The notes below the pieces were generated by a model. It had not been told where the DNA came from and ran no database searches. It saw only the letters and a list, made by a program, of their open reading frames with translations. A DNA stretch of 64,000 nt from the NCBI GenBank assembly GCA_003242885.1, contig QKMZ01000006.1:930001-994000 (forward strand), in the 5' to 3' direction. Position numbers and translations under genes: made by a program. The stretch is from Candidatus Melainabacteria bacterium (GTDB taxonomy: Bacteria > Cyanobacteriota > Vampirovibrionia > Obscuribacterales > Obscuribacteraceae). Below, piece by piece: positions 36,973 to 47,156 of the stretch (position 1 is the first letter of the stretch; every line of letters begins with the position of its first letter).

Positions 36973-39084
36973 ATGCGGGAAGACAGTGCCGAGCAATTTA
37001 AGAAGCCTGAAGTCATGGTTGATAAAACCAAGATTGATCTTTCGCATGCAACCTTTGAAGAAATTTCGGCTTTAGAGCGCAATAAAACTGGTCTTTCCGG
37101 TGAGGATGAACTAAACGAACGCCCCATCATTTTCGATAACTGCTGGTTGATTACCGAAAGGTTAGGAGAAGGTGGTATGAGCGTTGTGTATAAAGCGCGC
37201 CACTTAGACCTCAACCGATTTGTCGCGATAAAGGTCCTCTTGCCGCATTTGACGACGAATACGAAAAACTTGCAACGATTCAAGCAGGAAGCTGTCACTG
37301 CCAGTGCGCTCAGCCATCCCAATTTGATTCGAGTTGAAAATTTCGGAGTTACGCCTGAAGGGCGCACCTTCATCATCATGGACTTCGTCGAAGGTATGAG
37401 CCTGGCAGATGTAATAGCCAAAGAGGGAAAACTTGATCCTGTCCGCGCTGTGTTCATTTTTGTTCAGGCTGCAAACGCGCTTCAGCACGCACATGAGCGC
37501 AATGTGATTCACCGTGATTTAAAGCCCAGCAATATCATGTTGATCAATAACGGTGAGGAAGGTGAATCGGTAAAAATAGTTGACTTTGGCATTGCAAAGC
37601 TCGTCTTAGATGACGAAGATCAAATGCAACATCTTACACAGACTGGTGAGGTCTTCGGAAGTCCTCTCTACATGAGCCCGGAGCAATGTCGAGGGGAAAA
37701 GCTCGACATGCGCTCCGATATTTATTCAATGGGTGTTCTTATGTATGAAGCGTTGACCGGTCATCCTCCGGTGCGCGGTGCCAATGCATTTGAAACCATG
37801 CAGAAGCAATTACATGAAAACCCGGAGCCGATTGTTGATAACAAAGCACCAGACAGCCTTTTAAAACGTCTGAATGCGGTAGTTATGCGAGCTTTAGAAA
37901 AAGATTCTGCAGCACGCTATCAGTCGATGGAAGAGTTGGAAAGGGATTTGAATAACGCTCTCATCAGCGCTGAAAAAGAATGGAAGGATCGAGCCAAGGC
38001 TCTTAAAAAGCAATACAGAAAAGTCAGCGCGAAAGACAAGAAAACACGCAAGGTAATGGCATTTAGCCTCTTAGGCATCCTTGTGTCCATCGCGGTTTTC
38101 GTAGGCGTTCGGGAGTTTATGTATGACCCCGTGTCGGCAATGGTGCCTGAGCAAGATTCGCTTTTTGCCAAACAGTTTAAACCGAAGACAAAAGCGCAAG
38201 GCATCAATTACTCGAAACTGACTGAGCAGCTAGATGTAGTTGTAATGCGCGATGAGAAGATCTGGAAGGAGATCAAATCTCGTTGGAGTCGAGGCGATAA
38301 GCGTGCGGAAGACTACGATATCGTCACTAATGATTTGATTCCCGGAAGATTGGCTGCTATGCGAACCTTTCAGGAGGATAGAAACTATATCGCTGCCGCG
38401 CGGCTTGGCCGTTGGGTTTTGGAAATGTATGAAATGGTTTCTGATGTCAACTCGTCGGAGTATGTGAGCATATTCAAACTTCAGGGCGAAAATTATTTGG
38501 CTATGGGGGAGTTGGCTGAGTCTTACAGGAATTATGAGAAGGCTTATGCGACTGCTGACAGAACATTGAGCTCTTATGGAAAGCTTGAGGCATTAAGCGA
38601 TTTGCTCTACATGATGATGGAAATCAACGTTCACGAACGGCATTACAGGGCAGCAATTCTGCAGGCGCAGAAATTGAATCTCTTCTACAAAGAAATGGCA
38701 AGGTACGAGGACCCGGTCGCGAAAAGAGAAGTTCTTGCCTTGGACTCTAAGGTTGCCGAAATGGAAAGGCTGAGCGGAAGTCCGAGTGTAATCGATGACT
38801 ACAAAATTGTGATTGGCAATTGGAAATCGTTCATTGCGGCGAGTCGTGGCGACAATCAACTTCTTTTCGAGGATTTCCTCGCTAAGTCGCGTTATGGTTT
38901 GGGACTTGCACAAGCTCATGCCAAACAATATGACGATGCGACCAAAAATCTTGCCGCGGCTTATGAGTTTTTCGCCAAACAAGGCAAAGACCCGGCACTA
39001 ACCGAGCGTGTACGAATAAACTATCTGGCTCTTTTGAGGAAAACCAACCCATTAGCCTATGCATTGCGAAGTTTTGGCGGTTAA
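36973..39084 (+). CDS. Ser/Thr kinase with membrane helix and TPR-like extracytoplasmic region
   Basis: 703 residues. Kinase domain at about 53-315: GEGGMSVVY loop, AIKVLLPHL Lys, RFKQEA helix-C Glu, HRDLKPSN, DFGIAKL, YMSPEQ. A basic juxtamembrane segment leads to one helix (about 355-376, AFSLLGILVSIAVFVGV). The remaining 320 residues are helical with TPR-like features (AARLGRWVLEMYEMV). It is a receptor-like kinase with its sensor probably outside the membrane. All core catalytic residues are present. A direct repeat sits over the likely ribosome site. The next gene is a related kinase 68 bases downstream. Confidence 0.9.
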   Translation: MREDSAEQFKKPEVMVDKTKIDLSHATFEEISALERNKTGLSGEDELNERPIIFDNCWLITERLGEGGMSVVYKARHLDLNRFVAIKVLLPHLTTNTKNLQRFKQEAVTASALSHPNLIRVENFGVTPEGRTFIIMDFVEGMSLADVIAKEGKLDPVRAVFIFVQAANALQHAHERNVIHRDLKPSNIMLINNGEEGESVKIVDFGIAKLVLDDEDQMQHLTQTGEVFGSPLYMSPEQCRGEKLDMRSDIYSMGVLMYEALTGHPPVRGANAFETMQKQLHENPEPIVDNKAPDSLLKRLNAVVMRALEKDSAARYQSMEELERDLNNALISAEKEWKDRAKALKKQYRKVSAKDKKTRKVMAFSLLGILVSIAVFVGVREFMYDPVSAMVPEQDSLFAKQFKPKTKAQGINYSKLTEQLDVVVMRDEKIWKEIKSRWSRGDKRAEDYDIVTNDLIPGRLAAMRTFQEDRNYIAAARLGRWVLEMYEMVSDVNSSEYVSIFKLQGENYLAMGELAESYRNYEKAYATADRTLSSYGKLEALSDLLYMMMEINVHERHYRAAILQAQKLNLFYKEMARYEDPVAKREVLALDSKVAEMERLSGSPSVIDDYKIVIGNWKSFIAASRGDNQLLFEDFLAKSRYGLGLAQAHAKQYDDATKNLAAAYEFFAKQGKDPALTERVRINYLALLRKTNPLAYALRSFGG

Positions 39085-39152
39085 TCCCTTGCTAATTGCA
39101 TACAACAAGATTGATTACCCGATCAAGTGGAATACTATGTATTAATGGAGCC

Positions 39153-41507
39153 ATGGCGGCCAAGACCGCCATAGCGACTGATAATAGCGTTTTGAAGGCA
39201 TTTTTGGCTGGTCAGAACGAACCCCGTCCCTTTCCCGTTACTGTGAGCGACAATTCAGACCCTATCTTTGAAGAAGAGGAGCTGACGCTTCATGATGAAG
39301 CGGCGGTCGCGAGCGAGCGCGCTAAAAAAGAAGAATCAAAGAAAGAAGCCGTCAAAGAAGCTGCGGTCAAAGAAGCAGTAAAGGAAGCGCCCAAAAAGGA
39401 CAATGGCGCTGATACCGAGCGATTTGGAAAACCAAAGGACAAGCCGGAAAGCAGTAATAAGAACATTCTTCAGTCCACTGCAGACCTTTCCTCATCAGCT
39501 TCATCGCGCGCTGAAAGCAAGAAGCCGAGCAGCGCTAGTCCTCCCTCCGGCGACTCGGGCAAGGACGAGACCTCGCTCTTCGGCAATGTCGATCCTATGG
39601 TCGGCAAGCGCATTGCCGATCGCTGGGAGATTATGGAACTGCTCGGCGAAGGCAGCATGAGCATGGTTTATAAGGCTACTGAGGTTGAGACGGGCAAGGT
39701 TGTCGTGCTCAAGTGCCTGCACTCTCACCTTTTGGCAAAACTGCCCAACGTAAAGCGTTTTGAGCAGAAAGCCAAGGCAAATGCCAATCTCCGACATCCA
39801 CATATTTCGAATTTCCACGATTTTCACTTGGGTTCGGACGGGCAAGTCTACTTGATTTGCGATTTCATCAACGGTCAGAGCCTTGAAGAATTGCTTTCCA
39901 AAAGTGGTCACCTCGCCGTAGACCGGGCAATTGCGCTTTTCCTGCAGGCTATTGAAGCGCTGGAGTATGCGCACCAGGAGAAGGTTCTTCACCGGGATTT
40001 GAAGCCCAGCAATATCGTCGTTCAGAAAGAAGCAGGCGGAAAAGAACTTGCGCGTGTGGTCGACTTCGGCATTGCAAAGTTGCTTACTGACGAAACTGAT
40101 GACGTCAAATCAAATCAATACATTACACATACAAGAGAGGTCTTCGGAAGTCCGCTCTACATGAGCCCTGAGCAGTGTATGGGTAGAAAGTTGGATCCTA
40201 GATCCGACATCTATTCACTCGGCTGTGTCATGTACGAAACAATCAGCGGAAAGCCGCCTTTTGTAGGCAAGAACGTTCTTGAAACGGCCTACAAACATAT
40301 GAACGAAGCGCCACGCCCTCTTGTTAGCGATTCAGCTGAAGACCGTACCTTGTCTCGCTTTGAGCTGGTTGTTTTGAAGATGTTGGCGAAAGATGCAGAC
40401 AATAGATATCAGAACGTATCAGATATAAAGCATGATCTCGAGCTGATCCACACTGCTTCTGATGAAGAGTGGCAAGAGCAAGCCATAGCATTGAAGAAAG
40501 TCACCAAGTCAAAACGACTTGAGACAAAACGATTGCCTGTTTCTTTCGAGATGATGGTCATTTTGACTACGTCTGTGTTGCTCATTGTCGTAGTCGCTGT
40601 TTGGTCTCTGTCCTTCCTGAGCCCGGAAAATCAGGATTATCCCTCGTTCAACGACGATCAGCTCTGGGTTATTAGCGACAAAAAGCACAATCCTTCCGCG
40701 GTTCAAGATTTCGGCAATCGCGAAGAAGCTGCTCGTATGAATCTTGCAACCGTTGAGCGGGAACGCGGTCCGGATTGCCGCGAATATGCTGATGCCTTGT
40801 TCAACTTGGTTGAGTTGTACGACAAGGCGGAACACTGGGCTGATGCGGCCCTCAATACAACGCGCCTGATCGAAACCACCAAAAAAGTCGGCGGACCGAT
40901 GTCGCAGGGCACTTGCTACAAACGGCTGGCGTACTACTATTTTATGCAAGATGAATTCGATGAGGCGATTGCAAATGCCAATACTTCGCTCGACTTGTTG
41001 GAGAAAGAATTCGGACCTGTATCTCCTTCAATGATGCTTTCCATGCAGGTTTTGGGAGACATCTACACAAGAAAGAAAGACCTCGACAATGCGCAGCGCA
41101 TTTATGAGCGCATGCTGGCAATTACTGACAGCATGAAGGATAGAAGTCCGCTCGATTTTGCGAAATCGTCGGCGAAATTAGCTGATGTATACCGGCGTCA
41201 GGGTAAGCTAGAACTTGCGGAAAATCACTATCGGCAAGGCTTGGAGTGGGTGCAAAACACTATCGGAAAAGAAAATGCGTTCGTTCCTAAGACCATGTAT
41301 GGACTCGGCTTGACTCTAATGGCAGAGAAGAAGTACAAGGAAGCCGAGCAAATGTTCAAGGACGCTCTTCCACTGGCAAAAGCATCTTTGGGTGAGCGAA
41401 CTGCGCTTGTAGGCGCTATTCGCAAGCACTATTCGGATGTTCTGTGGAAGACCAACTGGGTAGCGGCTGCGATGATGAAGATCGGTTCTTCAGACACAAT
41501 GAAGTGA
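39153..41507 (+). CDS. Ser/Thr kinase with TPR region; helix-C Glu replaced by Lys
   Basis: 784 residues from the ATG at 39153 (the frame extends to 39096). N-terminal 130 residues are Lys/Glu-rich with KEA repeats. The kinase domain (about 150-420) has GEGSMSMVY, VVLK, HRDLKPSN, DFGIAKL and YMSPEQ, with one membrane helix (about 468-488) and then TPR units. Where its neighbour has RFKQEA, it has RFEQKA: the helix-C Glu that pairs with the catalytic Lys is Lys (codon 39768-39770). Activity may be reduced or regulated differently. The pair shares layout and probably arose by duplication. Confidence 0.88.
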   Translation: MAAKTAIATDNSVLKAFLAGQNEPRPFPVTVSDNSDPIFEEEELTLHDEAAVASERAKKEESKKEAVKEAAVKEAVKEAPKKDNGADTERFGKPKDKPESSNKNILQSTADLSSSASSRAESKKPSSASPPSGDSGKDETSLFGNVDPMVGKRIADRWEIMELLGEGSMSMVYKATEVETGKVVVLKCLHSHLLAKLPNVKRFEQKAKANANLRHPHISNFHDFHLGSDGQVYLICDFINGQSLEELLSKSGHLAVDRAIALFLQAIEALEYAHQEKVLHRDLKPSNIVVQKEAGGKELARVVDFGIAKLLTDETDDVKSNQYITHTREVFGSPLYMSPEQCMGRKLDPRSDIYSLGCVMYETISGKPPFVGKNVLETAYKHMNEAPRPLVSDSAEDRTLSRFELVVLKMLAKDADNRYQNVSDIKHDLELIHTASDEEWQEQAIALKKVTKSKRLETKRLPVSFEMMVILTTSVLLIVVVAVWSLSFLSPENQDYPSFNDDQLWVISDKKHNPSAVQDFGNREEAARMNLATVERERGPDCREYADALFNLVELYDKAEHWADAALNTTRLIETTKKVGGPMSQGTCYKRLAYYYFMQDEFDEAIANANTSLDLLEKEFGPVSPSMMLSMQVLGDIYTRKKDLDNAQRIYERMLAITDSMKDRSPLDFAKSSAKLADVYRRQGKLELAENHYRQGLEWVQNTIGKENAFVPKTMYGLGLTLMAEKKYKEAEQMFKDALPLAKASLGERTALVGAIRKHYSDVLWKTNWVAAAMMKIGSSDTMK

Positions 41508-41544
41508 GCGTCTGAAGAGTCTTTATTAATTCACGAACTTGGTC

Positions 41545-42588
41545 TTACTGAGTTTTGCTCAGCTTGTTGATACCTTCTTGAGCGATCTTGGAGTTCGGAT
41601 TGATCTCCAGAGCCTTCTTGTACTCTGTCATTGCATCGGCTTTCTTACCTTGTTTTTCAAGGAATTGAGCGTACTCGACGCGTGCGGTTACATCTTTTGG
41701 CGACCATTTGAGTGCTTCGAGAAACTCTTTGGTAGCTTCAGCATTGTTGCCGGTTTCGGCCAGTGCCTGAGCTAAACGTCTGTGAGCGGGAGCGAAGTTC
41801 GGCTGATACTTGAGTGCTTTTCTTTGTTCTGCTTGCGCGCCTTTCCAGTCGCCTTGTTTTGAAAGCATCCAACCCAAGCCACTGTGTGCATTCGGATGGT
41901 TTGGAGCGATTCTAATGGCGTCACGGAATGAGTCGATACCACGCTCAACGTTGCCGGATTCGCCGTAGATATTGCCCAAATTGACGTGAGCTTCTACACA
42001 TTGTCCATCCAGTCTGAGGGCTTCTTCTTCAGCCTTGATTCCGTCCTGGAATTTGTTTTGCTGCGCCATCAATACGCCCATATTGATGTGCGGTCTCGGG
42101 TCTTTCGAATCGATTTCGGCTGCTTTCTTGTAAGTGGCGATTGCCTCGTCGAGCTTGCCGTTTTGAGCGTAAGCAAAACCAAGGTCAAGAGTGGCTCTCA
42201 AGCTTGTCGGCTTGAGCGCAACAGCAGTTTTGAATTCTTCAAGAGCCTGATCCATCTTCCCTTGGTTGGCGTATAGCTGACCGAGAATAATGTGCGAGAG
42301 AAAGTATTTTGGATCGAGCTTGATCGACTGCTTTGTTTCCAAAATCGCGGTATCTTCTTCGCCCATAGCGCCGAGAACCGCTCCCAGTCTTTGGTGCGCT
42401 CTGGCGTTGTCCGGTTCTTTGCGAACAATATCCCTGAATGCTGCTTCCGCTTCTTTCAGCTTCAACTTCTTGTAGAGAAGGTCGGCTTTGTTGAAATCAG
42501 CGCTTTGTCCATCTTCTGCCAGTGCTGGAATGGCGATGGAAGCGGCGGCGATGACGGAAATTAGAGTCATCAATTTGCGGGGCGTCAT
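41545..42588 (-). CDS. Exported TPR protein
   Basis: 347 residues. A short signal peptide (residues about 6-24, ending ALAE) is followed by about eight TPR units filling nearly the whole protein (ADLLYKKLKLKEAEAAF, AHQRLGAVLGAMGEEDTAI, LGQLYANQGKMDQALEEF and others). It would form a superhelical scaffold outside the cytoplasm. Partner unknown. Converges with the kinase gene upstream. Confidence 0.85.
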   Translation of the reverse strand: MTPRKLMTLISVIAAASIAIPALAEDGQSADFNKADLLYKKLKLKEAEAAFRDIVRKEPDNARAHQRLGAVLGAMGEEDTAILETKQSIKLDPKYFLSHIILGQLYANQGKMDQALEEFKTAVALKPTSLRATLDLGFAYAQNGKLDEAIATYKKAAEIDSKDPRPHINMGVLMAQQNKFQDGIKAEEEALRLDGQCVEAHVNLGNIYGESGNVERGIDSFRDAIRIAPNHPNAHSGLGWMLSKQGDWKGAQAEQRKALKYQPNFAPAHRRLAQALAETGNNAEATKEFLEALKWSPKDVTARVEYAQFLEKQGKKADAMTEYKKALEINPNSKIAQEGINKLSKTQ

Positions 42589-42634
42589 TTAGGTTTCTAC
42601 CTCTCGGTTCGATAGGGAATGATAGTCGGAATTC

Positions 42635-43315
42635 CTAATAGTTCGCAGGAACGGCTGCAGAGCCTTTCACAATTGCTACGCCGGCTGAAGTTCCCAGCCT
42701 TGTGGCGCCGGCATCAACTAATGCTTTTGCTTTTTCAAAATCGCGAATTCCAGCTGAAGCTTTAATACCCAGCGTGGATCCTTCAATCGATTCCTTGATC
42801 AGTTTGATATCTTCTACGGTGGCACCTTTTCCGTCTTTGACGAAACCGGTCGATGTTTTGACCATGCCTGCACCGGCTCTGACACAGGCTTTCGATGCCG
42901 CAATTTTTTCTTCGTCAGTAAGCAAATCGCATTCGATGATTACTTTGACCATGTGTCCTTTCGACACTTTGACGATTGATGCAATCTCAGAGGTGACATA
43001 GTCGATGTGTCCATCCTTGAGTGCCGAAACGTTGATGACCATGTCGATTTCTTCAGCGCCTTCAGCAATTGCTCGCTGTGTTTCGGCGATTTTTACGTCG
43101 GTGAGATTCGCTCCCAGTGGAAACCCAATCACAGTTGCAACCGCGACGTCACTGGAGGCCAATTCCTTTACTGCCTGTTTTACGAAGTAAGGATTGACGC
43201 AGACGGCAAAGAATTTGTTCTCTTTCGCCTCTTCGCACAGCTTGGTTATTTCACCTTCAGTGGCAGCCGGGTTGAGTAGGGTGTGGTCGATGTATTTTGC
43301 AAATTCGGCGTTCAC
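42635..43315 (-). CDS. deoC: Deoxyribose-phosphate aldolase
   Basis: 226 residues, normal length. It cleaves 2-deoxyribose-5-phosphate to glyceraldehyde-3-phosphate and acetaldehyde. The Schiff-base Lys lies in MVKTSTGF, with the catalytic Asp in EIDMVINV and the Lys in GIKASAGIRD. Start is GTG at 43315 with GGAG about ten bases upstream. A perfect -10 TATAAT lies on the minus strand at 43371-43366, though its -35 is poor. No other deo gene is nearby. Confidence 0.95.
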   Translation of the reverse strand: MNAEFAKYIDHTLLNPAATEGEITKLCEEAKENKFFAVCVNPYFVKQAVKELASSDVAVATVIGFPLGANLTDVKIAETQRAIAEGAEEIDMVINVSALKDGHIDYVTSEIASIVKVSKGHMVKVIIECDLLTDEEKIAASKACVRAGAGMVKTSTGFVKDGKGATVEDIKLIKESIEGSTLGIKASAGIRDFEKAKALVDAGATRLGTSAGVAIVKGSAAVPANY

Positions 43316-43469
43316 AGCTCGTATCTCCGCGAAGGGCGCTCATCTAAACTTTGAGACAAGCTGGAATTATATCCGAATGCAGTCAAACAGCCATTATTGC
43401 TATGCAATCTCCGCTTATGAATGAGTACATGCTGTACTGGTAAGTGTCTTGGAGAGTTTAAGTGATAAT

Positions 43470-43499
43470 TTGACACGCCGTATATATGTATGGTATATT
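43470..43499 (+). promoter_or_regulatory. Sigma-70-type promoter pointing into a gene-free stretch
   Basis: Perfect -35 TTGACA (43470-43475), 18-base spacer and -10 TATATT (43494-43499). Transcription would begin near 43506 and run toward a GC-rich hairpin 80 bases later. No plus-strand gene follows; carB runs in the opposite direction. This is one of the two best promoter matches in the window. Confidence 0.55.
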
Positions 43500-43505
43500 G
43501 CTCAA

Positions 43506-43610
43506 ATACATGGCACATACGAGAACGCCAACATCATCGAAATTGCATACATGTACCTTGGTTCCCAGTGGGTGCCTTTGTAGGGGCGGGCAAGAGCCCG
43601 CCCTTGCTCA
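43506..43610 (+). ncRNA. Candidate small RNA beside carB
   Basis: The interval between the TTGACA/TATATT promoter and the hairpin at 43584-43603 could encode a roughly 100-base transcript. It has no ribosome site or plausible protein. The hairpin has no T tract, only TTGCTC. The rest of the 324-base gap between deoC and carB shows only the deoC -10. Prediction is from signals only. Confidence 0.3.
43584..43603. terminator. GC-rich hairpin, terminator or repetitive palindrome
   Basis: GGGCGGGC (43584-43591) pairs perfectly with GCCCGCCC (43596-43603) around AAGA. It may end carB transcription from the right and the candidate small RNA from the left. The shape, within TAGGGGCGGGC...GCCCGCCCTTGC, also resembles dispersed REP-like palindromes. 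Confidence 0.5.
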
Positions 43611-43639
43611 GAGCGCCCCGGAAGTGCTGGTCGCGTTAG

Positions 43640-46600
43640 TTAGATGGTTGCACGTCCTGTCGATGCTTCGCGCGTATTTATATTCTGGTGATAATCCTGC
43701 AAGGCGCCTACCGCAAGCGAGCCTGACTGCATTGCGGCAATCGCAGAAGCTGTCGCCCGAGCGCCGGCAAGTGTAGTTACTACAGGAACGTTGTAGTTCA
43801 CTGAAGCCCTGCGGATCATTTGGTCGTCGTCTCGAGCGGTACGCCCTGATGGAATATTGATTACCAGCTGGATTTCACCGTTCTTGATGCGATCGACTAG
43901 GTTTGGACGTCCTTCCGAGACCTTGTTTACTACAATCGCAGGAACGCCAGCCGACTTGATTGCCGCTGCTGTTCCGCGCGTTGCCACAAGTTCAAAACCG
44001 AGTTGGTATAGGCTTTGCGCAACCAGCACCACTTCTTGTTTGTGAACGTCAGAAACGCTCACAAAGATGCGACCCTTGGTAGGCAGTTTATGACCGGCAG
44101 CAATTTGAGCTTTTGCAAATGCCTGACCAAACTGCGTTGAGATGCCCATCACCTCACCGGTAGAACGCATTTCAGGTCCGAGCGAAATCTCGGCACCAGG
44201 GAAACGCTTAAAAGGAATAACAACAGACTTGACCGAAACATGTGGCGGCAGCAGTCTGGGTGAGATTCCCAATTCGGACAAACTCTTGCCGACCATGACA
44301 GCCGCAGCTAATTTGGCCCATGGCACGCCTGTGGCTTTAGATACAAAAGGCACAGTGCGACTGGCTCTCGGGTTGACTTCCAGAATGAAGAGCTCCTCTT
44401 CCCTGACAGCAAACTGAATGTTCATCAAACCGATTACTTTCAGTTCGCGCGCCAAGTCGTTGGTAATCTTCCTGATTTCCTCGACAATCTTGAGAGGAAT
44501 AGATTGCGTCGGCAGTACGCAAGTACTATCACCCGAGTGAATACCGGCTTCTTCGACGTGTTCCATAATGCCGGCAACGATTGTTGCGCGCCCATCGGAA
44601 ATTGCATCGACGTCGATTTCAATGGCGTTTTCCAAGAACTCATCGATAAGCACCGGCGTGTCAGGCGACACTAAGAAGCCGGACGCAAGCCATCGAGAAA
44701 ATTCTTCTTCGCTGTAGATAATTTGCATCGCTCTGCCGCCCAGCACATAGCTTGGTCTGACCAGCACTGGAAAACCTACTCCTCGAGCCGCTGCCAGTGC
44801 TTCGTCCGGAGTTTTGGCAATCGCGCCTTTTGGCTGTTTGAGTTTCAGTCGTTTGATCAACTGACCAAAACGCTCGCGATCTTCTGCGATGTCGATCGAT
44901 TCCGGTGACGTGCCGAGAATCTTGAATCCTCGCGCTTCTAGACCTTTGGCAATCTTAAGAGGCGTTTGTCCGCCCAGCTGAACAATAATACCGTGCGGTT
45001 TTTCAACATCGGCGATATTAGTCACATCCTCGAGAGTGAGCGGTTCGAAATAGAGTCTGTCAGATACGTCGTAATCAGTGGACACTGTCTCGGGATTGGA
45101 GTTGACCATTACCGATTCGTAACCCAAGTCTCTCATGGCCATAGTGGCATGAACGCAGCAGTAGTCGAACTCGATGCCTTGTCCGATTCTGTTAGGTCCA
45201 CCGCCTAGGATCATAATGCGAGGTTTTTCTGCCGGCGGTACTTCCGATTCTTTTTCGTATGTTGAATAAAGATACGGAGTTGTAGCTTGAAATTCGGCGG
45301 CGCATGTGTCGATCGTTTTATATGCAGGCACCACATTCAGTTTTTTGCGCAACTGGTAGATTTCCTCTTCCGTAGAGGAGGTCAGGTGCGCGATATGCAC
45401 GTCGCTAAAACCCATACGTTTGAGACGATATAGCTCATCTTTATCCAAACTAGCTGGCGTGAGCTTTCTCTCCTTCACTTCTTTTGCTGTGTAGTGAAGA
45501 TCGACCAGGTTGTCTATGAACCATGGATCAATAGATGTAAGGTCAGTCACTTCTTCAGGCGAAATACCAGCTTCTAATGCACCAATCAAATCTGTGATTC
45601 TGTGATGGGAAGGTACCGACAAACGACGGCGCCACTCCCAAAAATCCGCTTTCAATCGGGAAGCGACAGGAGAGAAGCCCGGCAAGCCCAACTCGAGACC
45701 ACGCAAGGCCTTTTGAATTGCTTCTTGGAACGTGCGACCAACAGCCATGACTTCGCCGACAGACTTCATCTGCGTTGTAAGCGTGGTGTCTGACCCGCGG
45801 AATTTTTCGAAATTGAATCGTGGCACTTTGGCGACTACATAATCGAGAACCGGTTCGAATGACGCTGGTGTCGTGCCAGTGATGTCGTTGGCAATTTCAT
45901 CCAGCGTTAGCCCGATGGCTAGTTTGGCAGCGATTTTTGCAATTGGGTAACCAGTTGCTTTACTCGCCAATGCAGATGAACGCGAAACCCGTGGGTTCAT
46001 TTCAATAACAACGATGCGTCCCGATTTCGTGTCCACACCGAATTGAATGTTTGAACCACCGGTATCAACGCCGATTGCTCGAATAACCTTTATCGCAGCA
46101 TCTCTAAGCGCCTGATACTCTTTGTCGCTCAATGTTTGCACAGGCGCCACAGTAATTGAATCACCTGTGTGCACACCCATCGCATCGAAATTCTCGATGC
46201 CGCAGATAATCACCACATTATCTAGGCGGTCACGCATGACCTCTAACTCGATTTCTTTCCAGCCGAGCACGCTTTCTTCCAGCAGAATCTCGCTCACCGG
46301 GCTGGCATTCAAACCGTTCAATGCAATATCGTGCAATTCTTCGTGGTTGTAGGCTATGCCACCGCCGGCGCCACCTAAAGTGAAAGCTGGTCGAATGATG
46401 ATTGGAAAACCGATTTCTTGTGCAATTTTGTCTACTTCAGACAGATTCCTTGCAATGCCGGAATTGGGCACAAACAAGCCGATTTCTTGCATTTTGTTCT
46501 TGAAAAGGTCACGGTCTTCAGCCAGTTTGATCGCGTTTAGTTTGGCACCAATCAGTTCGACCTTGTGCTCATCAAGAAAACCCGATTCAGCTAGCTCTAC

Positions 46601-46900
46601 TGCGACATTGAGCGCCGTCTGCCCACCCATTGTCGGCAACAGTGCATGTGGTTTTTCGATAGCAATGACAGCCATCGCCACTTCTTTAGTAACGGGCTCA
46701 ATATAAGTCCGGTCGGCGACCTCGGGATCAGTCATGATCGTCGCTGGATTGGAGTTGATGAGGATAACCTCATAACCCTCTTCCTTTAACGCCTTGCACG
46801 ATTGCGTGCCCGAATAGTCGAATTCACACGCCTGCCCGATAGTAATTGGACCCGCACCTAAAACAAGAATCTTTTTTATATCTGTTCGTTTTCCCTGCAT
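43640..46900 (-). CDS. carB: Carbamoyl-phosphate synthase large subunit
   Basis: 1086 residues from the ATG at 46900 ([17 protein letters not shown]); the open frame extends to a GTG at 46951 but the added residues are not family-like. It makes carbamoyl phosphate from ammonia (supplied by CarA), bicarbonate and 2 ATP for pyrimidine and arginine synthesis. Two homologous ATP-grasp halves are evident ([17 protein letters not shown] and [15 protein letters not shown]), with a helical oligomerisation region between and a C-terminal MGS-like allosteric domain ([13 protein letters not shown]). carA is not in the window. Confidence 0.97.
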   Translation of the reverse strand: MQGKRTDIKKILVLGAGPITIGQACEFDYSGTQSCKALKEEGYEVILINSNPATIMTDPEVADRTYIEPVTKEVAMAVIAIEKPHALLPTMGGQTALNVAVELAESGFLDEHKVELIGAKLNAIKLAEDRDLFKNKMQEIGLFVPNSGIARNLSEVDKIAQEIGFPIIIRPAFTLGGAGGGIAYNHEELHDIALNGLNASPVSEILLEESVLGWKEIELEVMRDRLDNVVIICGIENFDAMGVHTGDSITVAPVQTLSDKEYQALRDAAIKVIRAIGVDTGGSNIQFGVDTKSGRIVVIEMNPRVSRSSALASKATGYPIAKIAAKLAIGLTLDEIANDITGTTPASFEPVLDYVVAKVPRFNFEKFRGSDTTLTTQMKSVGEVMAVGRTFQEAIQKALRGLELGLPGFSPVASRLKADFWEWRRRLSVPSHHRITDLIGALEAGISPEEVTDLTSIDPWFIDNLVDLHYTAKEVKERKLTPASLDKDELYRLKRMGFSDVHIAHLTSSTEEEIYQLRKKLNVVPAYKTIDTCAAEFQATTPYLYSTYEKESEVPPAEKPRIMILGGGPNRIGQGIEFDYCCVHATMAMRDLGYESVMVNSNPETVSTDYDVSDRLYFEPLTLEDVTNIADVEKPHGIIVQLGGQTPLKIAKGLEARGFKILGTSPESIDIAEDRERFGQLIKRLKLKQPKGAIAKTPDEALAAARGVGFPVLVRPSYVLGGRAMQIIYSEEEFSRWLASGFLVSPDTPVLIDEFLENAIEIDVDAISDGRATIVAGIMEHVEEAGIHSGDSTCVLPTQSIPLKIVEEIRKITNDLARELKVIGLMNIQFAVREEELFILEVNPRASRTVPFVSKATGVPWAKLAAAVMVGKSLSELGISPRLLPPHVSVKSVVIPFKRFPGAEISLGPEMRSTGEVMGISTQFGQAFAKAQIAAGHKLPTKGRIFVSVSDVHKQEVVLVAQSLYQLGFELVATRGTAAAIKSAGVPAIVVNKVSEGRPNLVDRIKNGEIQLVINIPSGRTARDDDQMIRRASVNYNVPVVTTLAGARATASAIAAMQSGSLAVGALQDYHQNINTREASTGRATI

Positions 46901-47019
46901 CTTAAATTTTTGGCTCCCAGTCAGCCATTGGATCTTACATCCCTGGGGCACTTGACTGAACTGGTGAGGGGCTCAAGCAAACAAATCGAGATGAGACATA
47001 GACACTAGCTCTATAAAAA

Positions 47020-47066
47020 CTATTCTTGACATCGTTTTAAATGACCTCTGGTGGTGGCAAGAATAG
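47020..47066. promoter_or_regulatory. 9-base inverted repeat between carB and hydrolase
   Basis: CTATTCTTG (47020-47028) and CAAGAATAG (47058-47066) are perfectly inverted with 29 bases between. They lie in the 256-base divergent region, where an operator for either gene could sit. A TTGACA lies at 47026-47031 but lacks a matching -10. Confidence 0.35.
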
Positions 47067-47156
47067 AAGTAAGAGCAGTCGATGGCTGACTGCGTTTTAA
47101 GCAAAGGCTGATTTTAGATTGGCTGTCTCCGTTCGGGACGGCTCTGGGGGGATCTT

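Noticed and set aside
43486..43776. Plus-strand 96-codon frame beside carB
   Set aside because: Its first ATG lies inside the predicted promoter spacer, it has no ribosome site, and it runs antisense into carB.
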